Positions 35,143-44,116 are shown, numbered from the stretch's first letter. The stretch is 64,000 nt of DNA from Vibrio sp. FE10 (GCF_030297155.1 NZ_AP028068.1:1178001-1242000), one strand, 5' to 3'. A program made the numbers and translations. The notes: generated by a model from the letters alone, not told the origin.

Positions 35143-35442
35143 ATGATTAACAAACGTTTTTTTAAAACCAAAGATGAAGTGGAAGTGACCTTCGAGCTGG
35201 AAGCTCAAGAAGCAAACTCAGTTTCTATTGTTGCTGATTTTCTTGATTGGAAAGCAACCCCAATGAAAAAGTTGGCGAAAGGGAAAGTCTACAAATTCAA
35301 AACTCGTCTACCTAAAGATGGCGAGTTTCAATTCCGCTACCTTGTTGATGACCAAGAGTGGGTGAACGACGCGAACGCTGATCGCTATATCCCCAATGAT
35401 TTTGGTGGTGATAACTGTTTGGTATCGACGGTTACTGCTTAA
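35143..35442 (+). CDS. CBM48 / isoamylase early-set domain protein
   Basis: A 99-residue single-domain protein. The fold is that of the glycogen-binding early-set domain of isoamylases and AMPK beta subunits: VEVTFELEAQEANSVSIVAD, FLDWKATPMKKL and GEFQFRYLVDDQEWVNDANA carry the conserved W, K, F and N positions. It has no catalytic domain, so it may bind glycogen or regulate another enzyme. GGAG precedes ATG 35143 by seven bases. A terminator lies about 140 bases downstream. Confidence 0.85.
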   Translation: MINKRFFKTKDEVEVTFELEAQEANSVSIVADFLDWKATPMKKLAKGKVYKFKTRLPKDGEFQFRYLVDDQEWVNDANADRYIPNDFGGDNCLVSTVTA

Positions 35443-35788
35443 CGCAGTTACGTAGTGATTTAATTGCTTATTGCTTAACTGCTGACTCTCGAGACACACG
35501 GTTATACAGCCGTATCCAGTGAGGATCTCACGATCAATACAGTTTGTTTATTAATTAAGCGAAGCGGAATAACCTAAATCAATAGAAAGCAGAAGCCAGG
35601 TGTTTCTGCTTTTTTATTTTCAAATTTAGCGGTTAATTTTATTTGCGATAAAGCGTTTTACATTGACGGTAACTCAATGACTTAGGTGCGAGGAGTAAGA
35701 TTCGCATCATATTATGACAATGCATTGATGATTTATGCGTTTGAAAAGCATATCCTATGCTTTTATATCGTAGAAAGACCTGTTTACC
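35443..35788. other. Intergenic region, 346 bases
   Basis: Contains GTGAG-GAT-CTCAC near 35519-35531 and a terminator at 35586-35616. No gene was recognised; the 140 bases between the CBM48 stop and the terminator could be a long 3' UTR or a small RNA. Confidence 0.5.
35586..35616 (+). terminator. Terminator
   Basis: AAAGCAGAA pairs with TTCTGCTTT around GCCAGGTGT, followed by TTTATTTT. Confidence 0.75.
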
Positions 35789-37078
35789 GTGTATTCAAAA
35801 ATATTCTCCTCTCCGTTTTCTGAGCTTTCACCTGTAAAAAAAGCAGCTATTTTAGGACTGCCACTTATTGCAGTCATCGGTGTTGCTTTACAAACTTCTC
35901 AATCAGATCTGACAAAAACGATCGATCTGAATTTACCGGACTCAACCGTTATTGAGTCAATCCTTACACCTTCTGTGGTCATCATTGAACCGCCGACGTT
36001 TGAGTATCAAATTCAAACGGGCGATAACTTGAGTAGCATCTTCACTCAACTTGGGTTTTCTTATAAATCGATGATGAGCGTGATGGAAACGGATTTAAAC
36101 TTCCTTGCGCTAGACACGCTTCGTCCTGGCAACACATTACGTTTCTGGCGTGATGAGGCGACGGGTAATCTGTCCAAGATGGAAATCCAATTTAGTGTTG
36201 CTGATAAGGCGGTTTACCGACTGCTTGATGATGGCAGCTACGAATTTGAAGACATTTCTATTCCGGGTGAATGGAAGCAAAAGCCTCTCGTGGGTGATAT
36301 TCAAGGCAGTTTCTCTATGTCGGCGAATAAAGTCGGTCTAAACAGTCTTGAGATTGACCATATTGTGACTCTTCTTAAAGACAAATTGAATTTCAGCCGT
36401 GACCTACGTGCTGGCGATCAGTTTGAAGTGCTTCAGAAAGCTCAATTCGTTGATGGTGTTGCAACCGGAAAACGTGAAATTGAAGCGATTAAGATCATCA
36501 ACCGCAACCGCGTTGTTTCTGCTTATCTTCACACTGATGGTCAATACTATGATGCGGACGGTGATAGCCTACAACGTGCTTTCCAACGTTACCCTGTGAG
36601 CAGCAGCTGGCGTCAGAGTTCTCAATTTAACCCTAAACGCTTACACCCTGTGACAGGTCGAATCTCACCACATAACGGTACAGACTTCGCGACGCCAATT
36701 GGCACGCCAGTTCAAGCGACCGGTGATGGTAAAGTGATCATGACCCGTAAACACCCTTACGCGGGTAACTACGTGGTGATTCAGCACGGCAGCACTTACA
36801 AAACGCGCTACCTGCATTTAAGTAAGATCCTTGTGCGTAAAGGGCAAACAGTTTCTCGTGGTCAACGTATTGGCTTATCGGGTAAAACTGGCCGAGTGAC
36901 GGGTGCGCATTTGCACTACGAACTGATCGAACGTGGTCGTCCTGTTAACGCGATGACAGCAAATATTCCGATGGCTGATTCTGTGCCGAAAAAGGAAAAA
37001 GCGACATTCGTAGCCGCGAGAGATGAAGCCGACAAGTTACTCAAGAAAGCGTTAGAAGAGCAATCAAACAACAGTTAG
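35789..37078 (+). CDS. M23 family murein endopeptidase (ShyA/MepM type)
   Basis: A 429-residue periplasmic peptidoglycan DD-endopeptidase. An N-terminal membrane anchor (about 18-38) is followed by a LysM-like segment (YQIQTGDNLSSIFTQLGFS, about 72), a middle inhibitory domain and a C-terminal LytM domain with zinc residues in RISPHNGTDFATP (about 290, HxxxD) and GAHLHYEL (about 372, HxH). All zinc ligands are present, so it should be active, cutting crosslinks during cell elongation as ShyA does in V. cholerae. The start codon is GTG. Monocistronic. Confidence 0.92.
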   Translation: MYSKIFSSPFSELSPVKKAAILGLPLIAVIGVALQTSQSDLTKTIDLNLPDSTVIESILTPSVVIIEPPTFEYQIQTGDNLSSIFTQLGFSYKSMMSVMETDLNFLALDTLRPGNTLRFWRDEATGNLSKMEIQFSVADKAVYRLLDDGSYEFEDISIPGEWKQKPLVGDIQGSFSMSANKVGLNSLEIDHIVTLLKDKLNFSRDLRAGDQFEVLQKAQFVDGVATGKREIEAIKIINRNRVVSAYLHTDGQYYDADGDSLQRAFQRYPVSSSWRQSSQFNPKRLHPVTGRISPHNGTDFATPIGTPVQATGDGKVIMTRKHPYAGNYVVIQHGSTYKTRYLHLSKILVRKGQTVSRGQRIGLSGKTGRVTGAHLHYELIERGRPVNAMTANIPMADSVPKKEKATFVAARDEADKLLKKALEEQSNNS

Positions 37079-37156
37079 TAATTGCGAGTCGATATCGCTG
37101 GTGAGTCTAATCGTTGAATAAGCGAATAGCTTGATTGCCTATATATCTAAACATTG

Positions 37157-37216
37157 AAAAGCCGCGAGTGCAGAGTTGAATACCTAAGTGTTCAATTTTG
37201 CCCTTGCGGCTTTTTT
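37157..37216 (+). terminator. Terminator of the M23 peptidase gene
   Basis: AAAAGCCGC (37157-37165) pairs with GCGGCTTTT (37206-37214), with an inner hairpin GTTGAATA/TGTTCAAT, followed by a T-run. Confidence 0.7.
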
Positions 37217-37235
37217 GTTGTTTAAGCTACGCTTT

Positions 37236-37299
37236 CTCAGAAGCTCAGAAGCTCAGAAGCTCAGAAGCTCAGAAGCTCAGAAGCTCAGAAGCTCAGAGG
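37236..37299. repeat. 8-base tandem repeat CTCAGAAG, eight copies
   Basis: Seven exact copies of CTCAGAAG and a final CTCAGAGG fill 64 bases between the M23 terminator and the stop of the EAL gene. It resembles the CTCAGCAA array at 12555. Confidence 0.95.
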
Positions 37300-37316
37300 C
37301 ATGAAGAGTGTCGTCT

Positions 37317-39194
37317 TCATACGCTTAGCGCTTTTATGTTGCTGACGATGGTTTCTGGGCGCAGTGGACAAGAATAGAGGTAACCTTGGATACTGTCGCA
37401 CCCCATTGAGTGGAGTTTATCTAACTGCTCACGCTCTTCGACACCTTCCGCAACGAGTGATACACCCAACCTTTGCGCCAATTGAATGATCAACCAAACG
37501 ACACTCTCTGATGTGGAGTTGGTTAACAGGTTCTGGATAAAGACGGCATCGATTTTAATGCAATCGATAGGGTAGCTGTGAATGTAGTTCAGGCTTGAGT
37601 AGCCGGTACCAAAGTCATCTAACGCAATGGTGAAGCCTTGTTCTCGAAGATAGTTGAGGGCGTCTTTGACTTCAGGTGTCGGCGAAAGTAATACGGTTTC
37701 GGTTAATTCAATAACAAACTCATTCGCCTCGAAGTTGTACTGTTTGATCGTTTTAGTGAGGTAGGCAAGGTAGCGTTTAGAATCACTAAGCTCGTGAGCG
37801 GAACAGTTGATACCCAGTTTGATTTTATAGCCTAAGCCTTGCTCAAGTGTGATTTTTGCTCGGCAAACGAGTTCGATAATACGTTCGCCCAACTCGACGA
37901 TAAGGCCAGACTCTTCTGCAACTTGTATGAACTCTACGGGAGATATGTCGCCGTGTTGAGTCGTTTTCCAACGAGTGAGAACCTCAAAATATTCCCAACG
38001 TGTATCGTCTTTACCGACGATCGGTTGGACGACCACATACATTCCATTGTTGTCAGTTGTAGGGCTATTGCCGTGATTGCCATTGAATACTGTTTTACTC
38101 GAGATTGAGCTTTCTAGCTCACTGCGTAAAGCGGCAATCAACTCGGTTTTTCTTTGATAACGCGCTCTTAAATGAGTGTCGTAGCATTGGATGTGTGTAT
38201 CTGGGTGCTGTTTACATTCTTTTAAAGCCAAGCTGGTATTGAAGATGATCTGTTCTACGTCTTTATTATTTCCATCTGAGCGAGCAATCCCAATACTGAC
38301 ATCGAAATCAATCTTCAGATCAACGCTGCAATAGCCTTGCTTTATTTTGGTTACTACCTGTTCGCAGACACCGATTGGGTCGTTATGATAAGTAATGAAA
38401 GCAAACTCGTTACCGGCTGTACGAAAGGTTAGGTTGTTCTCTGGTAATGTACGGCGCAGTGTTTCAGCGACATGCTGCAGTACCTTGTCGCCGATGTAAT
38501 TACCGTGCATGTCGTTAATGGCTTTGAAGCTGTTTATATCCAACAGAGCCACGGTAAAAGGCGTGACACTCTGTTGAGTGATCGATTCTAGCGTATCCGA
38601 CAAACAACTGCGGTTAAGCAGTCCTGTTAAGCTATCGTGCGACACCTCGTAGCTGAGTTGATTGACTAACTGCTCAGATCTGTCGTTAAACCACATCTCG
38701 CGCAAGGTATGAATGACGATGTCTGCAAAAAGTTGGTGATGCTTGATCACTTCTTGCTGTTGGTCAGGGCTAAGAGGTGATGTGAAGGTCGAAAACAACA
38801 CACCCATGACTTCACCACTCTGAGTTCGAGTGGGTATCGCAATCGAGTTTTGAGAGGTGATCTCTTGCCTGAACGCTGACGTTGGCAAAGATTTAATAAT
38901 GTATTGAGCGAAAGAGCAATCAGGGTGACTTTGATTAACGGCTTGTTGGTAGATGTGACCATGACGCGGATTGATTTTGTCATGCAGTACGTGGTCAGAT
39001 TGTGCAATCACCAAAGGAACCATTTGGTCTGGGAAATACTTCTTCTCAATAATGCTGGTGTATTGAGTACCAAAGGTTTGATGCAAAGTAAGCACGGCCG
39101 ACTCTAAAAGGTCGATACCTTCCAATTTAAGTAAACGGCCAATGCGCTCTGTGTCTATTATGTTGCTGTGCGTATGTTGAGTCATAGTCACCAT
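37317..39194 (-). CDS. Cyclic-di-GMP phosphodiesterase with degenerate GGDEF and EAL domains
   Basis: A 625-residue cytoplasmic protein. Residues about 20-170 look like a GAF-type sensor. The GGDEF domain (about 185-345) has RTAGNEFAF in place of RxGGDEF, so cyclase activity is unlikely. The EAL domain (about 378-625) keeps YFEVLTRW (E and R), INCS, VIELTET, IALDDFGTGYSSLNY, CIKIDAVF, LVAEGVEE and SIQGYLYS, so all metal and catalytic residues appear present and hydrolysis of c-di-GMP is likely. ATG 39185 has a better upstream site than 39194. Monocistronic. Confidence 0.92.
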   Translation of the reverse strand: MVTMTQHTHSNIIDTERIGRLLKLEGIDLLESAVLTLHQTFGTQYTSIIEKKYFPDQMVPLVIAQSDHVLHDKINPRHGHIYQQAVNQSHPDCSFAQYIIKSLPTSAFRQEITSQNSIAIPTRTQSGEVMGVLFSTFTSPLSPDQQQEVIKHHQLFADIVIHTLREMWFNDRSEQLVNQLSYEVSHDSLTGLLNRSCLSDTLESITQQSVTPFTVALLDINSFKAINDMHGNYIGDKVLQHVAETLRRTLPENNLTFRTAGNEFAFITYHNDPIGVCEQVVTKIKQGYCSVDLKIDFDVSIGIARSDGNNKDVEQIIFNTSLALKECKQHPDTHIQCYDTHLRARYQRKTELIAALRSELESSISSKTVFNGNHGNSPTTDNNGMYVVVQPIVGKDDTRWEYFEVLTRWKTTQHGDISPVEFIQVAEESGLIVELGERIIELVCRAKITLEQGLGYKIKLGINCSAHELSDSKRYLAYLTKTIKQYNFEANEFVIELTETVLLSPTPEVKDALNYLREQGFTIALDDFGTGYSSLNYIHSYPIDCIKIDAVFIQNLLTNSTSESVVWLIIQLAQRLGVSLVAEGVEEREQLDKLHSMGCDSIQGYLYSCPLRPETIVSNIKALSV

Positions 39195-39360
39195 CCGTAG
39201 CCAACCAGAATCAGTGTGTAAGCTGTATATATATGATTTTTATAAGCATAATTTGTAAGTGCGTGGTCTTGTATACATACAAGTTGCGCACACTATTAAT
39301 ATGCGTCCAGTTTATTATTGACTGTGTTGTATGATTTTTCAAACTCAGTTGTGACTTATT

Positions 39361-40257
39361 TCACAAAATCTGAGTGCTACGCTCTCTGTCTAGTCTCTCT
39401 TTGAGGTGATCCAAAAAGAGCTTTGTTCGTGTGTGTGAGTAGTCAAGCTTAGGGTAGTATGCGTAAACCATCACCTCGTCAGCCGTGATATTTGGTAAGA
39501 CTGGAACTAATGTCCCTTGTTTGAGATCTTCTTTGATCATTGCTTTGATGGTTAAGAGCACGCCCATTCCTCGCTTCGCCGCATGAAATAATGCTTCAGG
39601 GTTAGTGGTCGCGAAGTTTCCATTCAACGTGATTCGTTGCCCTTTGGTGAGTGTAACTTCTCGAGTCGGGCGCTCTCCCCAGATTAGAGAGTTGTGCTGC
39701 TCTAAGTCTTGCTCACAGGTGGGGTAACCATGTTTGGCGAGATAACTCGGTGCGGCATAGAAACCGGCTTTGTGCTCAAACAAGGGGGTTTTCTTGAAGC
39801 TCAAAGAGTTGAGTTGTTCCAGTTCTCGACTGATCACCAGATCTAACCCAAGTTCAGGTAATTGCCCGGAAGTAGTGGTGATGAGCTGTACTTTGATATC
39901 TGGGTATTTCTCCAAGAAGTCGTCCATATATTGCACTAGAAACTTAGAGCCAACGGCAATGGTCGCACCTATCTTTAGCAAGCCAGCGGGTGTTTGGTTT
40001 ACTGAGCGAGTCTCATCAATAATCGACTGCCAATTATCGAGCTGATCCTTGGCTCGCAGGTAAAAGAGTGCGCCTGCTTCGGTTTGGCTAATTGAGCGAG
40101 TCGTGCGCTTTAAAAGTTGAGTGCCAATGCGTTCTTCCAGCCAGTTTACTCTTTTGCTGATTGCTGAGCTGGTGGTATTCAGTTTACGTGCTGCTCCATT
40201 GAAGCTGCCTTCTTCTACCACTCTTACGTAGCTTTTTACGTTAAGAATCCAATCCAT
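39361..40257 (-). CDS. LysR family transcriptional regulator
   Basis: A 298-residue LysR-type regulator with an N-terminal winged helix (residues 1-60: VRVVEEGSFNGAARKLNTTS, SAISKRVNWLEERIG) and a periplasmic-binding-like effector domain (about 88-290: LLKIGATIAVGSKFLVQYMD, LDLVISRE). It is divergent from the Bcr/CflA-type efflux gene with a palindrome between them, so it probably controls that gene. Confidence 0.93.
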   Translation of the reverse strand: MDWILNVKSYVRVVEEGSFNGAARKLNTTSSAISKRVNWLEERIGTQLLKRTTRSISQTEAGALFYLRAKDQLDNWQSIIDETRSVNQTPAGLLKIGATIAVGSKFLVQYMDDFLEKYPDIKVQLITTTSGQLPELGLDLVISRELEQLNSLSFKKTPLFEHKAGFYAAPSYLAKHGYPTCEQDLEQHNSLIWGERPTREVTLTKGQRITLNGNFATTNPEALFHAAKRGMGVLLTIKAMIKEDLKQGTLVPVLPNITADEVMVYAYYPKLDYSHTRTKLFLDHLKERLDRERSTQIL

Positions 40258-40280
40258 ATTATTTCCTATTGGGACTTAAT

Positions 40281-40294
40281 CAAATTCCAATTTG
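40281..40294. promoter_or_regulatory. Candidate LysR operator
   Basis: CAAATT-CC-AATTTG is a perfect palindrome in the 108-base divergent region between the LysR gene and the MFS gene. The wider AATCAAATTCCAATTTGGTT is close to the T-N11-A form of LysR sites. Confidence 0.5.
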
Positions 40295-40365
40295 GTTAAT
40301 TATCAATTACTGGTTTTGAATATAGACTTATATCATGAACAAATAACAAACGAACAGGGAATTTT

Positions 40366-41571
40366 TTGAGCCAATCGACCTTTAAAAAAACGCCGTTACT
40401 CTTAGCAATGATGATCATTGCTACGGGGCAAGTGGGTGTGAGTATTTACCTCCCATCATTGCCATTAATCGCTTCTGACTTAAGTGTTATCCAAGTGGAT
40501 GTGCAATTACTCGTTACACTGTTTCTTGTGGGTTTTGGCTTATCTCAGCTATTTTATGGCCCGATGTCTGATGCGGTGGGAAGACGACCTATCTTCTTGT
40601 TGGGTCAGGGTGTTTATCTGATTGGTACTATCGTTTGTTTTTCATTTTCCGACAATATGACCGCTTTAGAAGTTGGTCGTTTGTTGCAAGGTTTAGGGGC
40701 GGGGAGTGCTTCGGTGCTCGGGCGAAGTGTTCTTAGAGACAGTTATGATGGCCCTCAACTCACTAAGGCGCTCTCTTATATTTCAATCACCGCTTCTATC
40801 ATGCCGATCATTGCGCCAGTGTTTGGTGGTTGGATCTCGTTTCATCTCGGTTGGCAGGCGGTGTTCCTGTTTGTTTTATTGTATTTATTGGCGATATTTA
40901 TTCTTGGCTACTTTGTGTTGCCCGAGACGTTACCTTACGGAAAGAGTCGGTTTGAAGTCAGCCAGGTGGTGAAAAACTACGGACGCTTGCTGACTAACCG
41001 TCAAGTGATCAGCAGCGCGAGCTACAACTGGATGAGCTATATGGCGAGCCTAGTGTCGCTATCTTTATTCCCATTCTTAATGCAAGAACAACTAGGCCTG
41101 ACAGCTGCTGAATATGGCTCTTTGATGATTGTGCCTTCGGCTGGGTTGTTGATCGGCAGTGTGGCGTTGAACTTACTCAACCGCCGATTCAGTACGCCGC
41201 AGCTAATGAGCTTAGCGATTTTGATCGTGTTGGCGTCGGGCGCTTGGTTGTTAACACATGAACTCTCTATCTTTAACCTAGTGTGGGCATTTACTTGGCT
41301 AGCGATCGCGCAGGGCATCTCTTTCCCTCTATCGATCAGCATGTTGTTGGAGCCTCACAAGAAGCAAGCTGGCGCGGTGTCTGCGCTGTCGGGCTCAATT
41401 CAAATGTGTATGGCGGGCTTATTAGGCGGATACTTAGTAGAAAGCTGGGTGACGACTCATCTACAGCTTGGCGTGTTCTACCTGATTATTGGTGCGGGTA
41501 TGGGCTGTGTACTATGGTCTTCAACTCGAGCTAACAAAAAAATCGACTCTGCAGCAATAGAATATAGCTAG
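40366..41571 (+). CDS. MFS multidrug efflux transporter (Bcr/CflA type)
   Basis: A 401-residue twelve-helix transporter. GFGLSQLFYGPMSDAVGRRP (about 59) is the MFS motif A in the form seen in Bcr/CflA drug:H+ antiporters, and LLQGLGAGSASVLGRSVLRD (about 107) is motif B with the conserved arginine. GGWISFHLGWQAVF follows. The start is TTG with AGGGA seven bases before it; no better ATG is near. It is divergent from its likely LysR regulator. Confidence 0.9.
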   Translation: MSQSTFKKTPLLLAMMIIATGQVGVSIYLPSLPLIASDLSVIQVDVQLLVTLFLVGFGLSQLFYGPMSDAVGRRPIFLLGQGVYLIGTIVCFSFSDNMTALEVGRLLQGLGAGSASVLGRSVLRDSYDGPQLTKALSYISITASIMPIIAPVFGGWISFHLGWQAVFLFVLLYLLAIFILGYFVLPETLPYGKSRFEVSQVVKNYGRLLTNRQVISSASYNWMSYMASLVSLSLFPFLMQEQLGLTAAEYGSLMIVPSAGLLIGSVALNLLNRRFSTPQLMSLAILIVLASGAWLLTHELSIFNLVWAFTWLAIAQGISFPLSISMLLEPHKKQAGAVSALSGSIQMCMAGLLGGYLVESWVTTHLQLGVFYLIIGAGMGCVLWSSTRANKKIDSAAIEYS

Positions 41572-41662
41572 ATAGGTTTTATACTTGCACGCTCTAGTTA
41601 AAGCGTTGTATTTGTGTTGATGGTTTCCTACAATACTTCGGTCCATTTAATAGGTGTAAAAC

Positions 41663-42013
41663 ATGCAGCAAAATGAATTTGAAGTACTGGTAAAAGCGAT
41701 CTGTGTACTGGATGGCTTGCCTCAAGCACTCGAGTTGTTGAAATCCAATGAGGATACTGAAGTCGCTGAGGCTGCAGAATCATTGACTGGTCAATTTGCG
41801 TTAGCTGAAGTTGACGGCGAAAAGCGTATTTACCACGTGACGCTTCAAGAGAATGAACAAGGCGAAGAGCAAGAGTACATCGAACATGTTATGAATGAAG
41901 GCGATGACTTAATCAAATTTGCAGCTTGGTTCTTCGAAACAATGTTCGAATTAAAGCAAAAAGACACATACCAGATTGCTGGTAAAACTTATAGACAGCC
42001 AAAGCGTAGCTAG
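41663..42013 (+). CDS. Hypothetical acidic cytoplasmic protein
   Basis: A 116-residue protein, acidic, with two parts: a helical N-terminus (about 1-45, NEFEVLVKAICVLDGLPQAL) and a beta/alpha C-terminus (KRIYHVTLQ, EGDDLIKFAAWFFETMFELK). No signal peptide or cysteine cluster. It is followed by a terminator and then by a small basic protein. Family not recognised. Confidence 0.75.
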   Translation: MQQNEFEVLVKAICVLDGLPQALELLKSNEDTEVAEAAESLTGQFALAEVDGEKRIYHVTLQENEQGEEQEYIEHVMNEGDDLIKFAAWFFETMFELKQKDTYQIAGKTYRQPKRS

Positions 42014-42080
42014 TGTTATAACAGCTTCGTTTGAAAGGTACCTTTAAAACCAACGGTTTTTTAGAATCAAGCCTTTTTCT

Positions 42081-42107
42081 AAAAGCAGCTTATTAGGCTG
42101 CTTTTTT
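42081..42107 (+). terminator. Terminator
   Basis: AAAAGCAGC-TTATTAG-GCTGCTTTTTT stem-loop 68 bases past the preceding stop. Confidence 0.85.
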
Positions 42108-42249
42108 GTTGCGTTTAATTTGTGTTTTATTTGTAAGCTCCCATGTAACCTGTAATTTATTTACATAAAAGTGTGATTTGAGTCTTGTTTTTGGGCGTTT
42201 AAAGTGTAAAATCCGCGCATAAGAAAATTGATTATGTGCGGAGATAAGC

Positions 42250-42384
42250 ATGAATTACGAACTAGGCCACGCATACCTTGGCCAAATGGTAGCAAAAAAC
42301 ATGATGCACGAAGCATTGTATGGCAAGTCAAAGCCAAAGAAACCGTCGTTCTTTAAGCGAATGATGAAGAAAATGTCTAAGTAA
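42250..42384 (+). CDS. Small basic protein, 44 residues
   Basis: A frame read directly from the sequence: MNYELGHAYLGQMVAKNMMH, EALYGKS, then the basic tail KPKKPSFFKRMMKKMSK. The predicted N-terminal helix is amphipathic and the C-terminus is strongly positive, so it could bind membrane or nucleic acid. GGAG seven bases before ATG and a strong terminator 20 bases after the stop (42405) mark it as a real one-gene unit. I do not recognise it. Confidence 0.7.
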   Translation: MNYELGHAYLGQMVAKNMMHEALYGKSKPKKPSFFKRMMKKMSK

Positions 42385-42404
42385 GCATTTTTTAAAACGG
42401 AATT

Positions 42405-42444
42405 TAAAAAGGCCTTAAACTCAATGAAGTTTAAGGCCTTTTTC
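42405..42444 (+). terminator. Terminator of the 44-residue protein gene
   Basis: AAAAAGGCCTTAAAC pairs with GTTTAAGGCCTTTTT (one bulge) followed by CG. Confidence 0.85.
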
Positions 42445-42538
42445 GTTTAAGCGATTGATGATATTCAACGCTCTACTTTATTGTGGATGGACACAAAAAA
42501 TCGTTTAACCCATTGGCATATTCTAAGATCTTCAGAGA

Positions 42539-43156
42539 TCAGCTAGCCGATTGATTAGATAAATCGACAACGTTGTTTGGAATGGAATCTAGACCATTTT
42601 CTTTCATCCAAGCTTCTAAGTTGTCTGCTCCGCCGATGTATTTACCATCAAGCCAGATCTGAGGGACTGTGACTGGTGTTTTCTCACCAATGTGCGCTTT
42701 TACCTCTGGGATCATACGATATAGAGCCGCGCTGTCTTTCACGACATCGTGATAGGTATATTCAACACCCGCTTCATCAAGCATTTTCTTAGCTTTGACG
42801 CAGAATGGGCATGTCGCTTTCCCGTAAACAATGTTGCCTTTCAAGCTGTCTCGTTTCGTCCACTCTTTGATTACTGATTGAACGAGCACCCCTCGATTGA
42901 GTGCTTCGCCTTGGCTGACGACTTTGCCTTCAACGACAAGAATCGGCGCATGCCAAGAACCCAGTTTAAGCGGTTCCCACCAATGAGATAACCAATCTTT
43001 CACTTCTAGTTCGACATCGACATCGGCTAATTCATTCTCAAAAGTGTCCTTAAGAATGTCTTTAGTAAGGGTACATTCTCCACATGGGATATTGACTTTA
43101 AATGGACCCCAGCTGCCTGCCCAACGGTATAGTGTAATCTTGACTGGTTTCTTCAT
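42539..43156 (-). CDS. Double thioredoxin-fold protein with C-terminal glutaredoxin
   Basis: A 205-residue cytoplasmic protein with two thioredoxin-like folds. The C-terminal one (about 105-190) is a glutaredoxin with GKATCPFCVKAKKMLDEAGV, TVPQIWLDGKYIGG (cis-proline and GG glutathione site). The N-terminal one (about 5-90) starts ITLYRWAGSWGPFKVNIPCG and has a CGEC pair and a likely cis-proline in HAPILVVEGK. It probably reduces disulfides or mixed disulfides with glutathione; the partner is unknown. Monocistronic. Confidence 0.87.
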   Translation of the reverse strand: MKKPVKITLYRWAGSWGPFKVNIPCGECTLTKDILKDTFENELADVDVELEVKDWLSHWWEPLKLGSWHAPILVVEGKVVSQGEALNRGVLVQSVIKEWTKRDSLKGNIVYGKATCPFCVKAKKMLDEAGVEYTYHDVVKDSAALYRMIPEVKAHIGEKTPVTVPQIWLDGKYIGGADNLEAWMKENGLDSIPNNVVDLSNQSAS

Positions 43157-43225
43157 GGTTACGACCTCGTTTAAAATTCTCTTATCAATATAGAACGGAC
43201 AGTAGCGTTATTTATTTCATTAGCT

Positions 43226-44116
43226 TTAAACTTTCTTCGATTTCGCTGGTCTTTTTGTTTCCCAATGGGTAATAAAAGCAACTGACGCAATAATAATAGC
43301 GGCTCCTAGCCATAAACGACCAGGTGGAACCCAACTAAATACGATCCAGCCTGCTAATACATTGAGTGGAAGCTTAGCGTGGTCAAATGGTTGAACAAAA
43401 GAGGCATCGGCTACGGAGTATGCTTTTACGATTGCCCATTGTGCAAGCGCAGTCATTATGCCAATGACAACCAATATTCCCCAGATAGTGCCACCGCTCG
43501 GAGTTTGCCAATCAGGTACTGCGAGAAGAAGGTTAAAGGGTGTAATCAAGAGAAGAAGGTAAACCACCATGGTCGATGGGCTGTCTTGCGAGGACAGTTT
43601 TTTCACCATAAGAGAGTAGCACGCCCAAAAGAATGCAGCGCCAACTGGCAGTAGCGTTGCCCAGCTAAAATCTTCTGCCCACGGTTCCAAAATAACCATG
43701 GCGCCCACGAAACCCGCTAAGGTTGCGCCCCAACGAGCAGCGCCCACTTTCTCTTTGAGAAAAAGCCCAGAACCTATGGTCGCGAACAAAGGTGAAGTCA
43801 TGAGAAGGGCGATACCTTGCCAAATAGGCACAGGGTAAGCCAAAGCCCAAATCCACAGTTGAATACCAATAACCGATAAGAAGACTCGGAACACGTGCAA
43901 TTTTAGATTATCGGTTTTTAGCGCTCGGCGAATCCCTAACGTTTTAAGGTAAGGCAGAATAGCAAGCAACGCGATAGCGTATTGAATGACGGCGACGGTG
44001 GTAGAAGTGAGTCCGAAATGAATGCTAGCGATTTGAGTAAGGCTGTTAATGACAGCAAAGGCTAAACCAGCGGTTAGCATCCAGCTAGCGCCTTGAATCG
44101 GATGGTGTTGTGACAT
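43226..44116 (-). CDS. DMT family transporter (EamA domains)
   Basis: A 296-residue inner-membrane protein with ten predicted helices in two EamA repeats (about 10-140 and 150-285). ASWMLTAGLAFAVINSLTQI and the second-half LPVGAAFFWACYSLMVKKLS begin the repeats. Family members export amino acids, metabolites or drugs. The substrate is unknown. It ends with a basic tail KRPAKSKKV. Confidence 0.9.
   Translation of the reverse strand: MSQHHPIQGASWMLTAGLAFAVINSLTQIASIHFGLTSTTVAVIQYAIALLAILPYLKTLGIRRALKTDNLKLHVFRVFLSVIGIQLWIWALAYPVPIWQGIALLMTSPLFATIGSGLFLKEKVGAARWGATLAGFVGAMVILEPWAEDFSWATLLPVGAAFFWACYSLMVKKLSSQDSPSTMVVYLLLLITPFNLLLAVPDWQTPSGGTIWGILVVIGIMTALAQWAIVKAYSVADASFVQPFDHAKLPLNVLAGWIVFSWVPPGRLWLGAAIIIASVAFITHWETKRPAKSKKV

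Noticed and set aside
37236..37299. Octamer array as a CRISPR
   Set aside because: The units are 8 bases with no spacers and no cas genes nearby.
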